A stretch of DNA of 63,941 bases, taken from NCBI GenBank assembly GCA_030835025.1, contig JAUQWS010000021.1, positions 1 to 63,941 on the forward strand, in the 5' to 3' direction. The position numbers and the translations under genes are program-made. The DNA comes from Ignavibacteria bacterium. Lineage in GTDB: Bacteria > Bacteroidota > Ignavibacteria > Tepidaquicellales > OLB5. This document shows positions 28,524-37,760 of the stretch, piece by piece; the stretch's first letter is position 1; each line of letters begins with the position of its first letter. Below the pieces are notes generated by a model. The model was not told the origin of the DNA. It did no database searches and saw nothing but the letters and a program-made list of their open reading frames with translations.

Positions 28524-29075
28524 TTATTTGTCAAGTGGCAAAATATTTTGAAATCCGTGCCCTCTATTGAATTCCTTATACTGCCCGCAATAAAACAAGT
28601 AATTCTTTGCGTTTTGTTTGATTTTCTCTATTTCCTCAGGCTTCAAATCCCTAATGACCTTTGCGGGCACTCCCGCAACCAAAGTGCCTTCCGGTACTTC
28701 AAATCCCTCTTTTACTACTGAACCTGCTGCAACAAGTGAAAATGAACTTACATGGCAATTATCAAGAAGTTTTGCACCAATGCCGATGAGCACAAAGTCC
28801 TCTATCTTACACCCGTGGATTACGGCGCTATGCCCTATTGAAATATCATTCCCAATAAAAGTGGGGAATTTCTTATAAGTAACGTGAACCATTGTCAGGT
28901 CCTGTATATTTGTCCTCTCGCCAATCCTTATATAATTCACATCTCCCCTTACAACGGTATTGAACCAAATGCTTGAATCCCTGCCGATTTCAACATCGCC
29001 TATTACATGCGCGCCTTCAGCTACCAGCACCGATTCGTGTATCTTGGGATATTTATTCTGATAAGGTAAGATCAT
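28524..29075 (-). CDS. Gamma-class carbonic anhydrase / left-handed beta-helix protein
   Basis: This 183-aa protein has hexapeptide repeats of a left-handed beta-helix, for example 'VAEGAHVIGDVEIGRDSSIWFNTVVRGD'-type turns near 18-45 and 'VIHGCKIEDFVLIGIGA'. The metal-site residues of the gamma carbonic anhydrase (YrdA/PaaY) family are present: 'HVTYKK' and 'GHSAVIHGC' supply the His ligands. Trimerisation with interfacial zinc or iron is expected. Many such proteins show no measured carbonic anhydrase activity, so the reaction is uncertain. The C-terminal helix is short. It is transcribed alone or with the DUF3108 gene upstream. Confidence 0.88.
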   Translation of the reverse strand: MILPYQNKYPKIHESVLVAEGAHVIGDVEIGRDSSIWFNTVVRGDVNYIRIGERTNIQDLTMVHVTYKKFPTFIGNDISIGHSAVIHGCKIEDFVLIGIGAKLLDNCHVSSFSLVAAGSVVKEGFEVPEGTLVAGVPAKVIRDLKPEEIEKIKQNAKNYLFYCGQYKEFNRGHGFQNILPLDK

Positions 29076-29100
29076 AATTCATTCCTAAATCTCATTACTT

Positions 29101-29132
29101 AATTCGTAATTCCTAATTCGTAATTTCTAATT
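29101..29132. repeat. Short tandem repeat, 14-bp unit
   Basis: AATTCGTAATTCCT followed by AATTCGTAATTTCT and a partial third copy. It overlaps the stop codon of the DUF3108 gene (29127). A related AT-rich tract lies just before 54745. Confidence 0.7.
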
Positions 29133-29918
29133 ATATTTCGGCGGCTGCCATGCCCTGCGTTTCCACGACTTAAGCTCAAGCGTTATGCTTCCGATCTCAA
29201 CTTCAAGCTTAGCTTTCAAAGGGATCCTTGCAGCATCATTGGAAAACCAGCCTGAAAATGCCCCGGTCAGACCGAACACAGCTTCAAAATACGAAAACCC
29301 GTCAAGAAAAACCGATGAAATTTCGTAGTCCGTTTCGGAAATTTCTACACTCCTTTTATTGCCTGAAAAATTTATCTTCATCAGTGCCGTATCCACATGC
29401 ATTATTACCGGAACATTCTGCGATTCGTTCTTATTGGAATTGTACCTCGCGTAATAAAATATCGAAAGCCCGTCCTGAAACAGCGTTGATGTATAAATGC
29501 GCTTGTCAACTTCAGTTACATTATCAAAGTTGACTTTCTTGATGTAAATGTAGTTTGAATCATAGTGAAATTCGCAAATTACCGTGAGCTTCTTGCTATC
29601 CTTATACTGGTAAGCAGTGAATTTATGAGGAACAATCTTTCCGCCTTTTAACTCAATTTCGCTGATGAAATCATAATCAACGTCTATCAACGGAAGTGAA
29701 GAATTAGATTTCAGCTTTGCACGTGTTACGTAATAATTCTCTCTACCGCTGATCTTTTCGGTGGTAAATTTAGTCCAGCCTATGTTAATGAACGAATAAT
29801 TAACCTCATAATACAATTCCTCACCGTCTTCAAATACTTCCTTTTGTGAAAAAGTCCTGCTGCTTATTAAAAGCAGCAAGACTATTATCAAAAATACGTG
29901 TCTAATTACATTCTGCAT
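29127..29918 (-). CDS. DUF3108 family secreted protein
   Basis: This 263-aa protein has a clear signal peptide (about 1-24, ending 'SRTFSQ'), followed by a beta-rich domain of the DUF3108 family ('GEELYYEVNYSFINIGWTKF' near the start of the mature protein, 'FPLKAKLEVEIGSITLEL'-like end). Family members are periplasmic or outer-membrane-associated in Bacteroidota and proteobacteria with no assigned role. It lies 51 bp upstream of the carbonic anhydrase gene on the same strand. Confidence 0.8.
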   Translation of the reverse strand: MQNVIRHVFLIIVLLLLISSRTFSQKEVFEDGEELYYEVNYSFINIGWTKFTTEKISGRENYYVTRAKLKSNSSLPLIDVDYDFISEIELKGGKIVPHKFTAYQYKDSKKLTVICEFHYDSNYIYIKKVNFDNVTEVDKRIYTSTLFQDGLSIFYYARYNSNKNESQNVPVIMHVDTALMKINFSGNKRSVEISETDYEISSVFLDGFSYFEAVFGLTGAFSGWFSNDAARIPLKAKLEVEIGSITLELKSWKRRAWQPPKYN

Positions 29919-29983
29919 TTTACAACACTTAAAAACGCTTTTCTTGTCAACCCGGAATCATAAACTCAAACTAACCGGTGGAT

Positions 29984-31576
29984 CTATCTAAGCTGGGCAA
30001 GCTTCTCGGCTTCGGGGAAAAGCTGCATTGCCTTTTCAAACTGCCTGTCCGTTGCCAGCCATACTGCCATACTTCCGTTATTTCCCCACAGGTCTCTTGC
30101 GAGGATAGATTTTATACTCGTCTTTATGAAATCAAGATCGCGGCTCCACTGTTCTTCGTTCTGAGCTACACCTTTTGAAGTTGCCAGGTTCCTGAAATCA
30201 TTCAGCATTCCCTCGCTTATGTTGAAATTATCTCTGAACTTGATATAATCGGAATAACTTGATCTTATGTTCTCCCTGTTCACATCAAAATATGAATTTG
30301 CATATTCAAGGAAGAGATTCAGCCTTCTAAGCTGGACGGAATAATCCGTCAATGTATCAAGCTTCACAATAAAATCGGGGGTAACACCGCCGCCGCCAAG
30401 TACCGTCCTTCCGCCCATTGTTTTGAATTCAGGCCTGCTTGTATCCTTAGTATCTTTATTGTGATAAAGGTTATCACCCTCTTCCTCGTTAATGAGCATC
30501 TTCTTGTATTCACCGCCCTCATAGGGTTTCTGGATAAGCCTGCCGGAGGGAGTGTAATATCTTGATGTCGTAACTCTCATTGCTGAGCCGTCTGACAGGT
30601 CATACTGCCTCTGTACCAGTCCTTTGCCGAATGTATTCTCTCCGACTATGATACCTCTATCCCAATCCTGAATGGCGCCTGATACGATTTCACTTGCCGA
30701 AGCTGAACCGTCATTCACCAAAACCACAAGCGGAATATTGGTATACTCACCGCCTTCGGAAATATACTCGTCATTATAAGCCGGTATCCTGCTCTTTGTA
30801 TAAACTATCTTCTTTCCTCTTTCAATGAACATGCTTGCCATTTTAAATGCCTGGTCAAGATATCCGCCCGGGTTATTCCTTAGATCAAGAACAAGCTTCC
30901 TCATACCCTGTTTCTTCATATCGCCAAGTGCTTTGGCAAATTCATCATACGTAGTTGCGGAAAATCTTGTTACCCTTGCATAGCCAACTTCGCTGTTTAT
31001 CATAAACGATGCATCAACGCTGTAAAGAGGTATCTTATCCCTGGTAATTTCAAAATCTATCAGGTCCCTGCCTCCGCCCCTTGAAATAGAAACAGTTACT
31101 TTTGTTCCTTTGGGTCCACGCAGTTTTTTCGGTACGTCTTCGCGTGTCATGCCTATTGAGCTGATTCCGTCTATCTTCACTATCTTATCACCTGCTAAAA
31201 TACCCAATGCTTCAGAGGGTCCGCCTGAAATCGGAGTAACAATTGTAATGGTATCGTTTACAATATCAAACTCAACTCCAATACCTTCAAAGCTGCCTGA
31301 AAAATCCTCGTTTATTCTCTTGAGCTGTTCCTGTGTTATATAAGTGGAGTGCGGGTCAAGCTGCAGAAGCATTCCCTTAATGGCAGCTTCTGTGAGCTTA
31401 TCGGCGCTGACATCATCAACATAGTTCTTCTGTACAAGGGTCAGGGCTTCGTTGAATTTCTTAACATTATCGTAAACATCATCGCCGGAGGCAGCAGTGT
31501 TCACCTTCATTCCCACCAGAACTCCAATGGAAACAAGCATTAAGAAAATCGGAATCAGATACTTACGTTTTTGCAT
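29984..31576 (-). CDS. C-terminal processing peptidase, S41 family (CtpA-like)
   Basis: This 530-aa serine protease has an N-terminal membrane anchor or signal (about 7-25), a PDZ domain (about 95-175, 'IGVEFDIVNDTI' ... 'ILAGDKIVKIDGIS'), and the S41 catalytic core with 'NDGSASASEIVSGA' (nucleophile Ser293) and 'GENTFGKG' (Lys318) as the Ser/Lys dyad. It acts in the periplasm, trimming C-termini or degrading misfolded proteins. It may be coupled with the DUF3108 gene downstream, but a 65-bp gap separates them. Substrate unknown. Confidence 0.93.
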   Translation of the reverse strand: MQKRKYLIPIFLMLVSIGVLVGMKVNTAASGDDVYDNVKKFNEALTLVQKNYVDDVSADKLTEAAIKGMLLQLDPHSTYITQEQLKRINEDFSGSFEGIGVEFDIVNDTITIVTPISGGPSEALGILAGDKIVKIDGISSIGMTREDVPKKLRGPKGTKVTVSISRGGGRDLIDFEITRDKIPLYSVDASFMINSEVGYARVTRFSATTYDEFAKALGDMKKQGMRKLVLDLRNNPGGYLDQAFKMASMFIERGKKIVYTKSRIPAYNDEYISEGGEYTNIPLVVLVNDGSASASEIVSGAIQDWDRGIIVGENTFGKGLVQRQYDLSDGSAMRVTTSRYYTPSGRLIQKPYEGGEYKKMLINEEEGDNLYHNKDTKDTSRPEFKTMGGRTVLGGGGVTPDFIVKLDTLTDYSVQLRRLNLFLEYANSYFDVNRENIRSSYSDYIKFRDNFNISEGMLNDFRNLATSKGVAQNEEQWSRDLDFIKTSIKSILARDLWGNNGSMAVWLATDRQFEKAMQLFPEAEKLAQLR

Positions 31577-31678
31577 TATAATATGTTTTTAATTGATTTT
31601 TCTATACTTATATACACTAATATGGGGAAATAAGTTTCATTTTTATACCTTAAACTCCTTAACTAAACCGGATTCAGG

Positions 31679-32149
31679 TCAATTAAGAAGCAGAAATGAA
31701 ACATTCAGATATGCTGCAAAACTTACCCATAGTAAATACGGAATCATCAAGTAAGATGATGCAGCAGAGATCTTTCTGAAGCTTAGTATGCAACTAAGAA
31801 TCAGCAGCCATAAAACAAAGATCACCATAACCGAAACAAAAAGCTGTTGTAATCCAAAGAAGATTATTGACCAGATAGCATTGAAAAAAAGCTGGACTAT
31901 GAACAAATAGAATGCATTTCTGTTAATATTTGATCCCAGCCCGTTTTTCACGATCAGGAAGAGTGAAATTCCCATCAGAACGTAAAGAGTTAGCCAGACC
32001 GGCGCAAAGATCCAATTCGGAGGATTCAATACCGGCTTATTCAGACCGGCGTACCAATTTGGGATCGAATTCACGGTGAAAATCGAGCCAATGAAACCAG
32101 CAAGCTGACAAATAAGAATACATGCTGCAAACTTCAGAACATTTTTCAT
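31679..32149 (-). CDS. TspO/MBR family tryptophan-rich sensory protein
   Basis: This 156-aa protein has five predicted transmembrane helices, matching the TspO/peripheral benzodiazepine receptor family. The signature 'NWYAGLNKPVLNPPNWIFAPVW' region (about 31-52; Trp, Pro, Asn conserved) and 'LFFNAIWSIIFFGLQ' are present. Bacterial TspO binds porphyrins and modulates tetrapyrrole or stress responses at the membrane. A stand-alone gene. Function here is by family only. Confidence 0.92.
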   Translation of the reverse strand: MKNVLKFAACILICQLAGFIGSIFTVNSIPNWYAGLNKPVLNPPNWIFAPVWLTLYVLMGISLFLIVKNGLGSNINRNAFYLFIVQLFFNAIWSIIFFGLQQLFVSVMVIFVLWLLILSCILSFRKISAASSYLMIPYLLWVSFAAYLNVSFLLLN

Positions 32150-32368
32150 AGATAAAGCTTTTTAGTTCTTACTCACTGATATTTTCAGGAATTCTCTTTC
32201 TGAGAAGGTGTTAAGTTCTTTGCAGAATTAACCGGGAAAGTCCTAAAAAATTCACCATAAAAATCAGTTTTCTCATTTGTATAGAATAAAACTCTTAGTC
32301 TTCTAAATTAGATTCATTATATCTACTTAGCATTCAATCACTGATCCAAAATTCCTGTTTCGTATGAC

Positions 32369-33250
32369 TCAAGTCCCCATTGTATGCCAAACGGTCTTTA
32401 TCTCAATAAAATCCTGAATCCGGTATATGTTTTCGTTCAAATCATCCGAATAATAATCTGCCGGCTTTTTGAAAGCCGAATAGACAAATCTCTTTACATT
32501 ATTGGCACAGGCTGCCTGGACATCTTTCTTGTACTTAGTGTCTGAATCCGCGTAATCAAATGCATTCACATCCATATGACCTGCAAGATGAGGCACCAGT
32601 TCTTTCTTAAGTCCCGTCAAAATGTTTATTACGCCCCCCGGAAAATCGCTTGTTGCAGCAACTTCTGCAAAAGATAGAGAAGGAAGAGGCGACTTTTCTG
32701 AAGCAATAATAACACATGAATTACCGCTTAGGATTATCGGGCACACTCTGGATACTAAGCCTAGAAGTGAAGGTTCTTCGGGAAGCAATACTGCAACAAC
32801 ACCGGTTGGTTCGGGGATCGAAAAATTGAAATAACCGTTCTGTACCGGATTAACTGTTCCAATAAGCTGTGACCATTTATCTGCAAATCCCGCATAGTAA
32901 ATTATCCTGTCAATTGCCTTCATCACTTCTTTAGATGCTTTTGCACGAGTATTGGTTGTGGAAAGTGATATCTCGTCTGCAAACTGGTCTTTTCTTCCTT
33001 CAAGCATTTCAGCCAAGCGGTAGAGTATCTGTCCCCTTTCATAGGGAGATTTACCTGACCATACAATGTGGCCGGATCGTGCAGCAACAACTGCATTCCT
33101 TGCATCTTTCCTTGATGCACGGGAGATATTGCAGATCTTTGCTTTCGATTTCGGGTTTACAGCAGGCAGGTACCTTTCTGATTCGGTCCGTGTGAACTTG
33201 CCGCCGATGAAAAGCTTATACATTCTAGGGACCTGTAATCTGGTGGGCAT
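32369..33250 (-). CDS. Short aldehyde dehydrogenase-like protein lacking the catalytic domain
   Basis: This 293-aa protein aligns with the N-terminal, cofactor-binding part of aldehyde dehydrogenases ('LFIGGKFTRTESERYLPAVNP' region at about 13-33, 'GVINILTG' at about 205). It then stops, ending 'IKTVWHTMG'. It has no 'ELGG' Glu and no catalytic Cys motif, and the usual 'PWNFP' is replaced by 'LPEEPSL'. The frame is clean and normally expressed-looking, so it is probably a real non-catalytic paralogue rather than a pseudogene. Short forms ending near a 'VWHP(I/V)G'-like tail are known to me beside deoC and a full-length aldehyde dehydrogenase in other phyla; deoC and such a gene lie 4-6 kb upstream on this strand. 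Role unproven; possibly a structural subunit. Confidence 0.8.
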   Translation of the reverse strand: MPTRLQVPRMYKLFIGGKFTRTESERYLPAVNPKSKAKICNISRASRKDARNAVVAARSGHIVWSGKSPYERGQILYRLAEMLEGRKDQFADEISLSTTNTRAKASKEVMKAIDRIIYYAGFADKWSQLIGTVNPVQNGYFNFSIPEPTGVVAVLLPEEPSLLGLVSRVCPIILSGNSCVIIASEKSPLPSLSFAEVAATSDFPGGVINILTGLKKELVPHLAGHMDVNAFDYADSDTKYKKDVQAACANNVKRFVYSAFKKPADYYSDDLNENIYRIQDFIEIKTVWHTMGT

Positions 33251-33310
33251 ATTGGAAATTCTTTTTAATTCCGGAATGCTCTTAGCGCTCCGTCAGTTTT
33301 GTTTATGATC

Positions 33311-33655
33311 TCAATTCCGGCAATTGGCAAATTTTTTAAGTTCAGAGTAAACTATCTTACCGTGAGACGCAAAATAATCTGCCTTACCCCCGCTTATGAC
33401 GAGTGCCTGTGGCGACTCATGCTCAATTCCGAACTGTTTAACAATTTCTGCAGAAATTTCTTTATTTGAAATAACATCAACAAGATATGTCTTCATCTTC
33501 ATTTCACCTTCTGCCCATTCCCTTTCAAGAAACATCTTGACAACATAATTAACAGTACAATCCGGACTGAATTTGAAAAGAAGCACCCTTTCGTTCATAG
33601 AAGTACTCTTAAGGTCAGCCAAACTCTCTTTTGAGTCGATTTTGATCCAGTTCAT
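33311..33655 (-). CDS. ytxJ: Bacillithiol-system redox protein YtxJ-like
   Basis: This 114-aa protein has a thioredoxin-like fold and matches the YtxJ (DUF2847) family. 'LLFKFSPDCTVNYVV' holds the single redox Cys (about residue 34), and 'EHESPQALVISGGKADYFASH' is the conserved C-terminal block. YtxJ is linked to bacillithiol-dependent thiol redox control in Firmicutes and Bacteroidota, probably as a debacillithiolating protein. A second Cys lies near the C-terminus. It sits 60 bp upstream of the short aldehyde dehydrogenase gene. Confidence 0.85.
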   Translation of the reverse strand: MNWIKIDSKESLADLKSTSMNERVLLFKFSPDCTVNYVVKMFLEREWAEGEMKMKTYLVDVISNKEISAEIVKQFGIEHESPQALVISGGKADYFASHGKIVYSELKKFANCRN

Positions 33656-33737
33656 ATATTTATCGGTTTCGGGTTAAAAAACAAAAAGGTCTAGTTAAGC
33701 AATAACTAAACCCGGTTCGCAGCTGCAGCAGATCAGT

Positions 33738-33866
33738 TTAGAATGGTATCTTGAAGAAAATGCCAAGAACAGCAAAAACAACAACAACATAAAATATCAA
33801 AAAACCCAAAGCAAATCCGGCGCTGCTGCCTGCGGGTGGATATTCCAGTTCTTTTTTCTCATCCAT
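33738..33866 (-). CDS. Small single-pass membrane protein (42 aa)
   Basis: This ORF is too short for routine gene finders. From ATG 33866 it encodes 42 residues: a charged N-terminus 'MDEKKELEYPPAGSSA', one strongly hydrophobic helix (about 17-37, ending 'VVVVFAVLGIFF') and a short 'KIPF' tail. Gly and Ala flank the helix. It lies between the DUF4476 protein and ytxJ on the same strand, 18 bp after the stop of the former, so it fits an operon slot. No family recognised. Function unknown. Confidence 0.6.
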   Translation of the reverse strand: MDEKKELEYPPAGSSAGFALGFLIFYVVVVFAVLGIFFKIPF

Positions 33867-33884
33867 AATAACGTAATTTAACTA

Positions 33885-34610
33885 CTATTTTCCTGAAATG
33901 TAATTCTTTAATTCCTGTATGCTGGAATCAAAATCAAAGGCATCATACACCTTGAAAAAATTCTTTGTATCACACACTTTCTTGTATGAATACTTTGCAA
34001 TTTCCAGTTTATTGCTTTCGAAGGTGAAATAACCAAGCAGTTGTCTTACCTGTTCAGCCGAGAACTGGTTTGCATCAATTGCGGATTTCAGAATATCGAT
34101 GTTAGTTGATTCAAATGCCCTGTTATTTATTGAGCTCTTAAGTTCAATGAAATCTTCTTTCTTCATTATCCTGTAACGGCACTCGTCGGTTGTGGTCTCG
34201 TCGTTCTTCTCAGGTTTCCGGGTCGAGCCATCGCCGGAACATTTTGTGAAAAACTCCCCGTATGGCACGTTTCTCTTCTCTCCGTATGATTTCTTCTTAT
34301 AAACCTGAAATGAATTATACTCATCAATTACCGCATAAATATCCTGCCCGGCAGGTACTTTTATCTTTCCGTCGAATATTACATTACCCTGGGGAGGAAC
34401 ATTTACGCCTTCTCTCATAACTTTAAGACTATGCTCACCCGGGCTGACCTGGTCAAACTCAGCATAATTGCCCGTGCCCAAAGCAGTATTGTCAAATGTC
34501 ACTGAAAAATCGCCATCATCAAACAGTGAAAGCTGCAAATACGAACCCTGTGAAAAAGCAAGCTGTAAAGCTGCAACGGCAAAAAATATCAACAAAAAGC
34601 GTTTCATCAT
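33885..34610 (-). CDS. Secreted DUF4476-domain protein
   Basis: This 241-aa protein has a signal peptide ending 'LQLAFSQ' (about residue 20). Residues about 21-110 form a beta-rich domain ('PPQGNVIFDGKIKVPAGQDI'). The C-terminal about 95 residues ('FIELKSSINNRAF' ... 'FSAEQVRQLLGYFTFESNKLEIAKYSY') match the helical DUF4476 domain, frequent in Bacteroidota exported proteins. Role unknown. It follows the TPR gene by 18 bp, so they are co-transcribed. Confidence 0.85.
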   Translation of the reverse strand: MMKRFLLIFFAVAALQLAFSQGSYLQLSLFDDGDFSVTFDNTALGTGNYAEFDQVSPGEHSLKVMREGVNVPPQGNVIFDGKIKVPAGQDIYAVIDEYNSFQVYKKKSYGEKRNVPYGEFFTKCSGDGSTRKPEKNDETTTDECRYRIMKKEDFIELKSSINNRAFESTNIDILKSAIDANQFSAEQVRQLLGYFTFESNKLEIAKYSYKKVCDTKNFFKVYDAFDFDSSIQELKNYISGK

Positions 34611-34628
34611 TTTCTTTCTTTGTTCTGG

Positions 34629-35978
34629 TTATTTAAATCTCGATCTTGCGTCCTGATAAAGCGGTATAAGTTTTGTCTTGAGCTCAGGGTTATATTTCAT
34701 GGCAGCTTCAAAATCAGCGGCAGCCTGCCTGTAAAAACCCAGATTGTAATATGATATTCCTCGGTTCTCATAGACCACTCCGAAATTTGGATTCACTTTC
34801 AAGGCTTTATCAAAATTAGAAACTGCATTCTGGTAGTCGTCATTCTCCATCAGAATATTTCCGAGTGTAAACAGTGCCATTGTATCGCTTGGGTTCATCT
34901 GGATAGCTCTTCTGACATCGATCTCTGCAAGTGAATCCTGCTGAAGCCTGTAATAAATCAACCCCCGGTATGAATGCGCTTGTGCTATTTTGCTATCAGT
35001 GAAAATTACCCTGTTGAAGTCGTTCAGCGCTGCAGTATCTTTCATCTGGTTGTAGTATATCTTTCCGCGCTCAAGATAAGCTACTGTATCATTTGGATTC
35101 AGCCTTAAAGCTGATTCAAAATCTTTATACGCGCTGTCAACAACCCCTTTTTCGGAATACTCAATACCCCTTTGCTTGTGTATATATGAATCAGCAAGCT
35201 TTGAATTAGAAAAAGCAAGAGCCCGGGTATAATTTTCTATGGATCTTTCACGGTTGTTATATTTATCATAAACCGCACCCAGTCCGTAGTATCCCATAGC
35301 AAAGTTAGGGTCTATAGAAATAGACCTGTTTAAGAAACTCAATGCCTGGGAGCTGTCATCGATTGCAAAATATGTCATTCCCGCACCGTAATAGAACTTT
35401 TGATCAAGCGAATCAAATTCAATTGCAGTAAGATAATTTTCCAGTGCTGCATCGAAATTTTTCTTCTCAAACTCCTCATTTCCGAGCGAGTATATAATAC
35501 CGGGCACTTTAGGATCCAGGGCAAGAGCTCTCTGGAAATACATTTTCGCATTCACAAAGTCTTCCTTAAGCATGCTGAGCCTGCCGAGTTCAATAAATGC
35601 GTCTTTATTCTCGCTGTCATTGTCAACTGTCAGCTTGAAAAATTGAAGAGCATATTCGTTGTTAGAAGTACTCTTATAATACACTCCTATCCTGTAGAAC
35701 ATTTCTGCATCAATATGCCCCAGCTCATAAGCTCTGATGTAGTCATTATTAGCTTCTTCATATCTCTTCAGCTTATAGTAAGCATTTCCCCTGAACTGGA
35801 ACGCCTCGTCGTGTGCAGAAGCTACGCTTAGATAGATGCTGAACATATCTATTGCCTCTTTGTAATTATCACTTTCATATGCATCTATAGCTTTCTGATA
35901 AATGGTCTTTAACGAATCATTAGAGAGTACATTCTGTGCAGCAATGAAAACGAATAACAATGTGATTATTATCTTCAT
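34629..35978 (-). CDS. Tetratricopeptide repeat protein, secreted or periplasmic
   Basis: This 449-aa protein has a signal peptide (about 1-18, 'LLFVFIAAQNVLSN') followed by about eleven TPR units that fill the chain ('YEEANNDYIRAYELGHIDAE', 'FDAALENYLTAIEFDS', 'YQNAVSNFDKALKVNPN', 'YRQAAADFEAAMKYNPE'). TPR superhelices bind other proteins; the partner cannot be told from sequence. It lies between the aldehyde dehydrogenase (25 bp upstream) and the DUF4476 gene, on the same strand. Confidence 0.9.
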   Translation of the reverse strand: MKIIITLLFVFIAAQNVLSNDSLKTIYQKAIDAYESDNYKEAIDMFSIYLSVASAHDEAFQFRGNAYYKLKRYEEANNDYIRAYELGHIDAEMFYRIGVYYKSTSNNEYALQFFKLTVDNDSENKDAFIELGRLSMLKEDFVNAKMYFQRALALDPKVPGIIYSLGNEEFEKKNFDAALENYLTAIEFDSLDQKFYYGAGMTYFAIDDSSQALSFLNRSISIDPNFAMGYYGLGAVYDKYNNRERSIENYTRALAFSNSKLADSYIHKQRGIEYSEKGVVDSAYKDFESALRLNPNDTVAYLERGKIYYNQMKDTAALNDFNRVIFTDSKIAQAHSYRGLIYYRLQQDSLAEIDVRRAIQMNPSDTMALFTLGNILMENDDYQNAVSNFDKALKVNPNFGVVYENRGISYYNLGFYRQAAADFEAAMKYNPELKTKLIPLYQDARSRFK

Positions 35979-36003
35979 TCAGGAAAAAATTTCAATTTAA
36001 AAA

Positions 36004-37518
36004 TTATTCATTAAAACTCAAATACTCCTTTAATCCGTGTAGCCCGCCTTCTCTTCCGAATCCGCTTTCTTTGTAACCTCCAAAAGGTGAAGCGGGATTG
36101 AATTTGTTGAAGGTGTTTGACCAAACAACACCGGCTTTGATATCGCCGGCCATCTTGAAGATCTTTGATCCCTTATCTGTCCATATTCCTGCAGAAAGTC
36201 CGTATTGAGTATTGTTGGCCTTTTCAATCGCTTCCTTCGGTGTTCTGAAAGTCATAATAGAAAGCACCGGGCCAAATATCTCTTCCCTGGCTATCCTGTT
36301 TGATTGTGCAACGTTTGTGAAAAACGACGGGCGGAACCAAAACCCTCTTTCAGGCAAAGTGCAATCGGACTGATATAAAGTGCAGCCTTCATCAACTCCG
36401 GAGCTTACAAGTTCCTTTATTTTCTTCAATTGTTCCTTTGAATTGATAGCTCCAACATCGGTATTCTTATCAAGCGGGTCACCTACTTTTAACGATCTTA
36501 ACCTGTATTTTAGTTTCTTAACAACTGTGTCTTTGATGCTTTCCTGAACAAGCAATCTGGAGCCGGCACAGCAAACATGCCCCTGGTTGAAGTAAATCCC
36601 GTTTATAATGCCTTCAATTGCCTGGTCAATAGGTGCATCTTCAAAGATGATATTTGCAGCTTTTCCGCCAAGTTCCAATGTAACTTTCTTATCTGTCCCT
36701 GCAATTGATCTCAGAATGATCTTTCCAACTTCTGTTGAACCTGTAAAAGCTATTTTCTTAACTTCCGGGTGATTTACAATTGCAGCACCTGTTTCCCCTG
36801 CACCGCTGATTATGTTCACAACTCCTGCAGGTAATTCCGCTTCTTCGATCACTTCTGCCAGCTTGTAAAGCGTTAAAGGAGTAGTCTCTGCAGATTTGAT
36901 CACAACGGTATTGCCGCAGGCAAGCGCCGGAGCGATCTTCCACGCAGCCATAAGGAGAGGAAAATTCCACGGAATTATCTGCCCTACAACCCCTACGGGA
37001 AGGAATTTCTTCCCCGGAAAAGCAAACTGTAGCTTATCGGCCCAACCGGCATAATAAAAGAAGTGCGCTATGGAAAGCGGTACATCAATTCCTTTTGACT
37101 CCTTGATCGGCTTTCCGCCATCCATGGATTCTATCACAGCGAATTCACGCGCCTTTTCCTGCATTATCCTTGCTATCCTGAATATATATTTGGCACGCTC
37201 TTTTGGACTTACCTTGCTCCAGACTTTTTCATACGCCCTCTTAGCCGATAACACGGCCTTATTCACGTCCGAGTTACTTGCAAATGCTGCTAAAGCGATC
37301 TTTTCTTCAGTCGCAGGATTGATAGTTGGAAAATATTTCGCTGCCTTAACCCACTGACCTCCAATAAATAGGTCATACTTCTTTCTGAGCTGAATATGAT
37401 CGGTAGATTCCGGAGAGGCTGAGTATTCCCAGCCCTGTTTCTTCTGCGTGGAGTGAGACCTCTCATCGCCGTTCAGGCTGAGCTTCTTGCCGGATGCCGA
37501 TTTTTCTTTGAAAGTCAT
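36004..37518 (-). CDS. Aldehyde dehydrogenase (deoC neighbourhood)
   Basis: This full-length (504 aa) aldehyde dehydrogenase has 'PWNFP' (about 183-187), 'FTGSTEVG' (about 258-265), Glu282 in 'LELGGKA' and the nucleophile Cys316 in 'GHVCCAGSR', all intact. A 45-residue charged N-terminal extension precedes the usual start '[11 protein letters not shown]'. It lies downstream of deoC on the same strand with two small genes between. DeoC releases acetaldehyde, so oxidation of acetaldehyde to acetate is a reasonable but unproven role. It starts 8 bp after the small gene at 37527. Confidence 0.93.
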   Translation of the reverse strand: MTFKEKSASGKKLSLNGDERSHSTQKKQGWEYSASPESTDHIQLRKKYDLFIGGQWVKAAKYFPTINPATEEKIALAAFASNSDVNKAVLSAKRAYEKVWSKVSPKERAKYIFRIARIMQEKAREFAVIESMDGGKPIKESKGIDVPLSIAHFFYYAGWADKLQFAFPGKKFLPVGVVGQIIPWNFPLLMAAWKIAPALACGNTVVIKSAETTPLTLYKLAEVIEEAELPAGVVNIISGAGETGAAIVNHPEVKKIAFTGSTEVGKIILRSIAGTDKKVTLELGGKAANIIFEDAPIDQAIEGIINGIYFNQGHVCCAGSRLLVQESIKDTVVKKLKYRLRSLKVGDPLDKNTDVGAINSKEQLKKIKELVSSGVDEGCTLYQSDCTLPERGFWFRPSFFTNVAQSNRIAREEIFGPVLSIMTFRTPKEAIEKANNTQYGLSAGIWTDKGSKIFKMAGDIKAGVVWSNTFNKFNPASPFGGYKESGFGREGGLHGLKEYLSFNE

Positions 37519-37526
37519 TTATTGGT

Positions 37527-37730
37527 TCAAAACGGTTCGGAGGCTGAGCCTTCAGAGCCGGCGGAGTTTTCCTCGCCGCAGCTTTCGCCGTTTGTTTCTA
37601 CAAATTTCTTTATTGCGTCCAGATTCTCAAGTATCATCTTTGCTTTACTTAACCCAAAAGAAAATGTAAACTTGGAGCCGGGGTTAAGGCAAATAAGTTT
37701 GTTGCCTTTGTATTCTGAAATTTCTGGCAT
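37527..37730 (-). CDS. Small uncharacterised protein (67 aa)
   Basis: A short cytoplasmic protein. The N-terminal half 'MPEISEYKGNKLICLNPGSK' is followed by 'FTFSFGLSKAKMILENLDAI', and the tail is acidic and Ser/Gly-rich ('SCGEENSAGSEGSASEPF'). Spacing supports a real gene: it lies between two same-strand genes with 30 bp upstream and 8 bp downstream. I recognise no domain; it may be a small regulatory or binding protein. Function unknown. Confidence 0.65.
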   Translation of the reverse strand: MPEISEYKGNKLICLNPGSKFTFSFGLSKAKMILENLDAIKKFVETNGESCGEENSAGSEGSASEPF

Positions 37731-37760
37731 TACTTTGTATTTAGTTTATGGATAAAGTTT

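Noticed and set aside
32369-33250. Short aldehyde dehydrogenase as an interrupted pseudogene
   Set aside because: The frame is clean, only 219 bp separate it from the next gene, and no remnant of the missing catalytic half is visible downstream.
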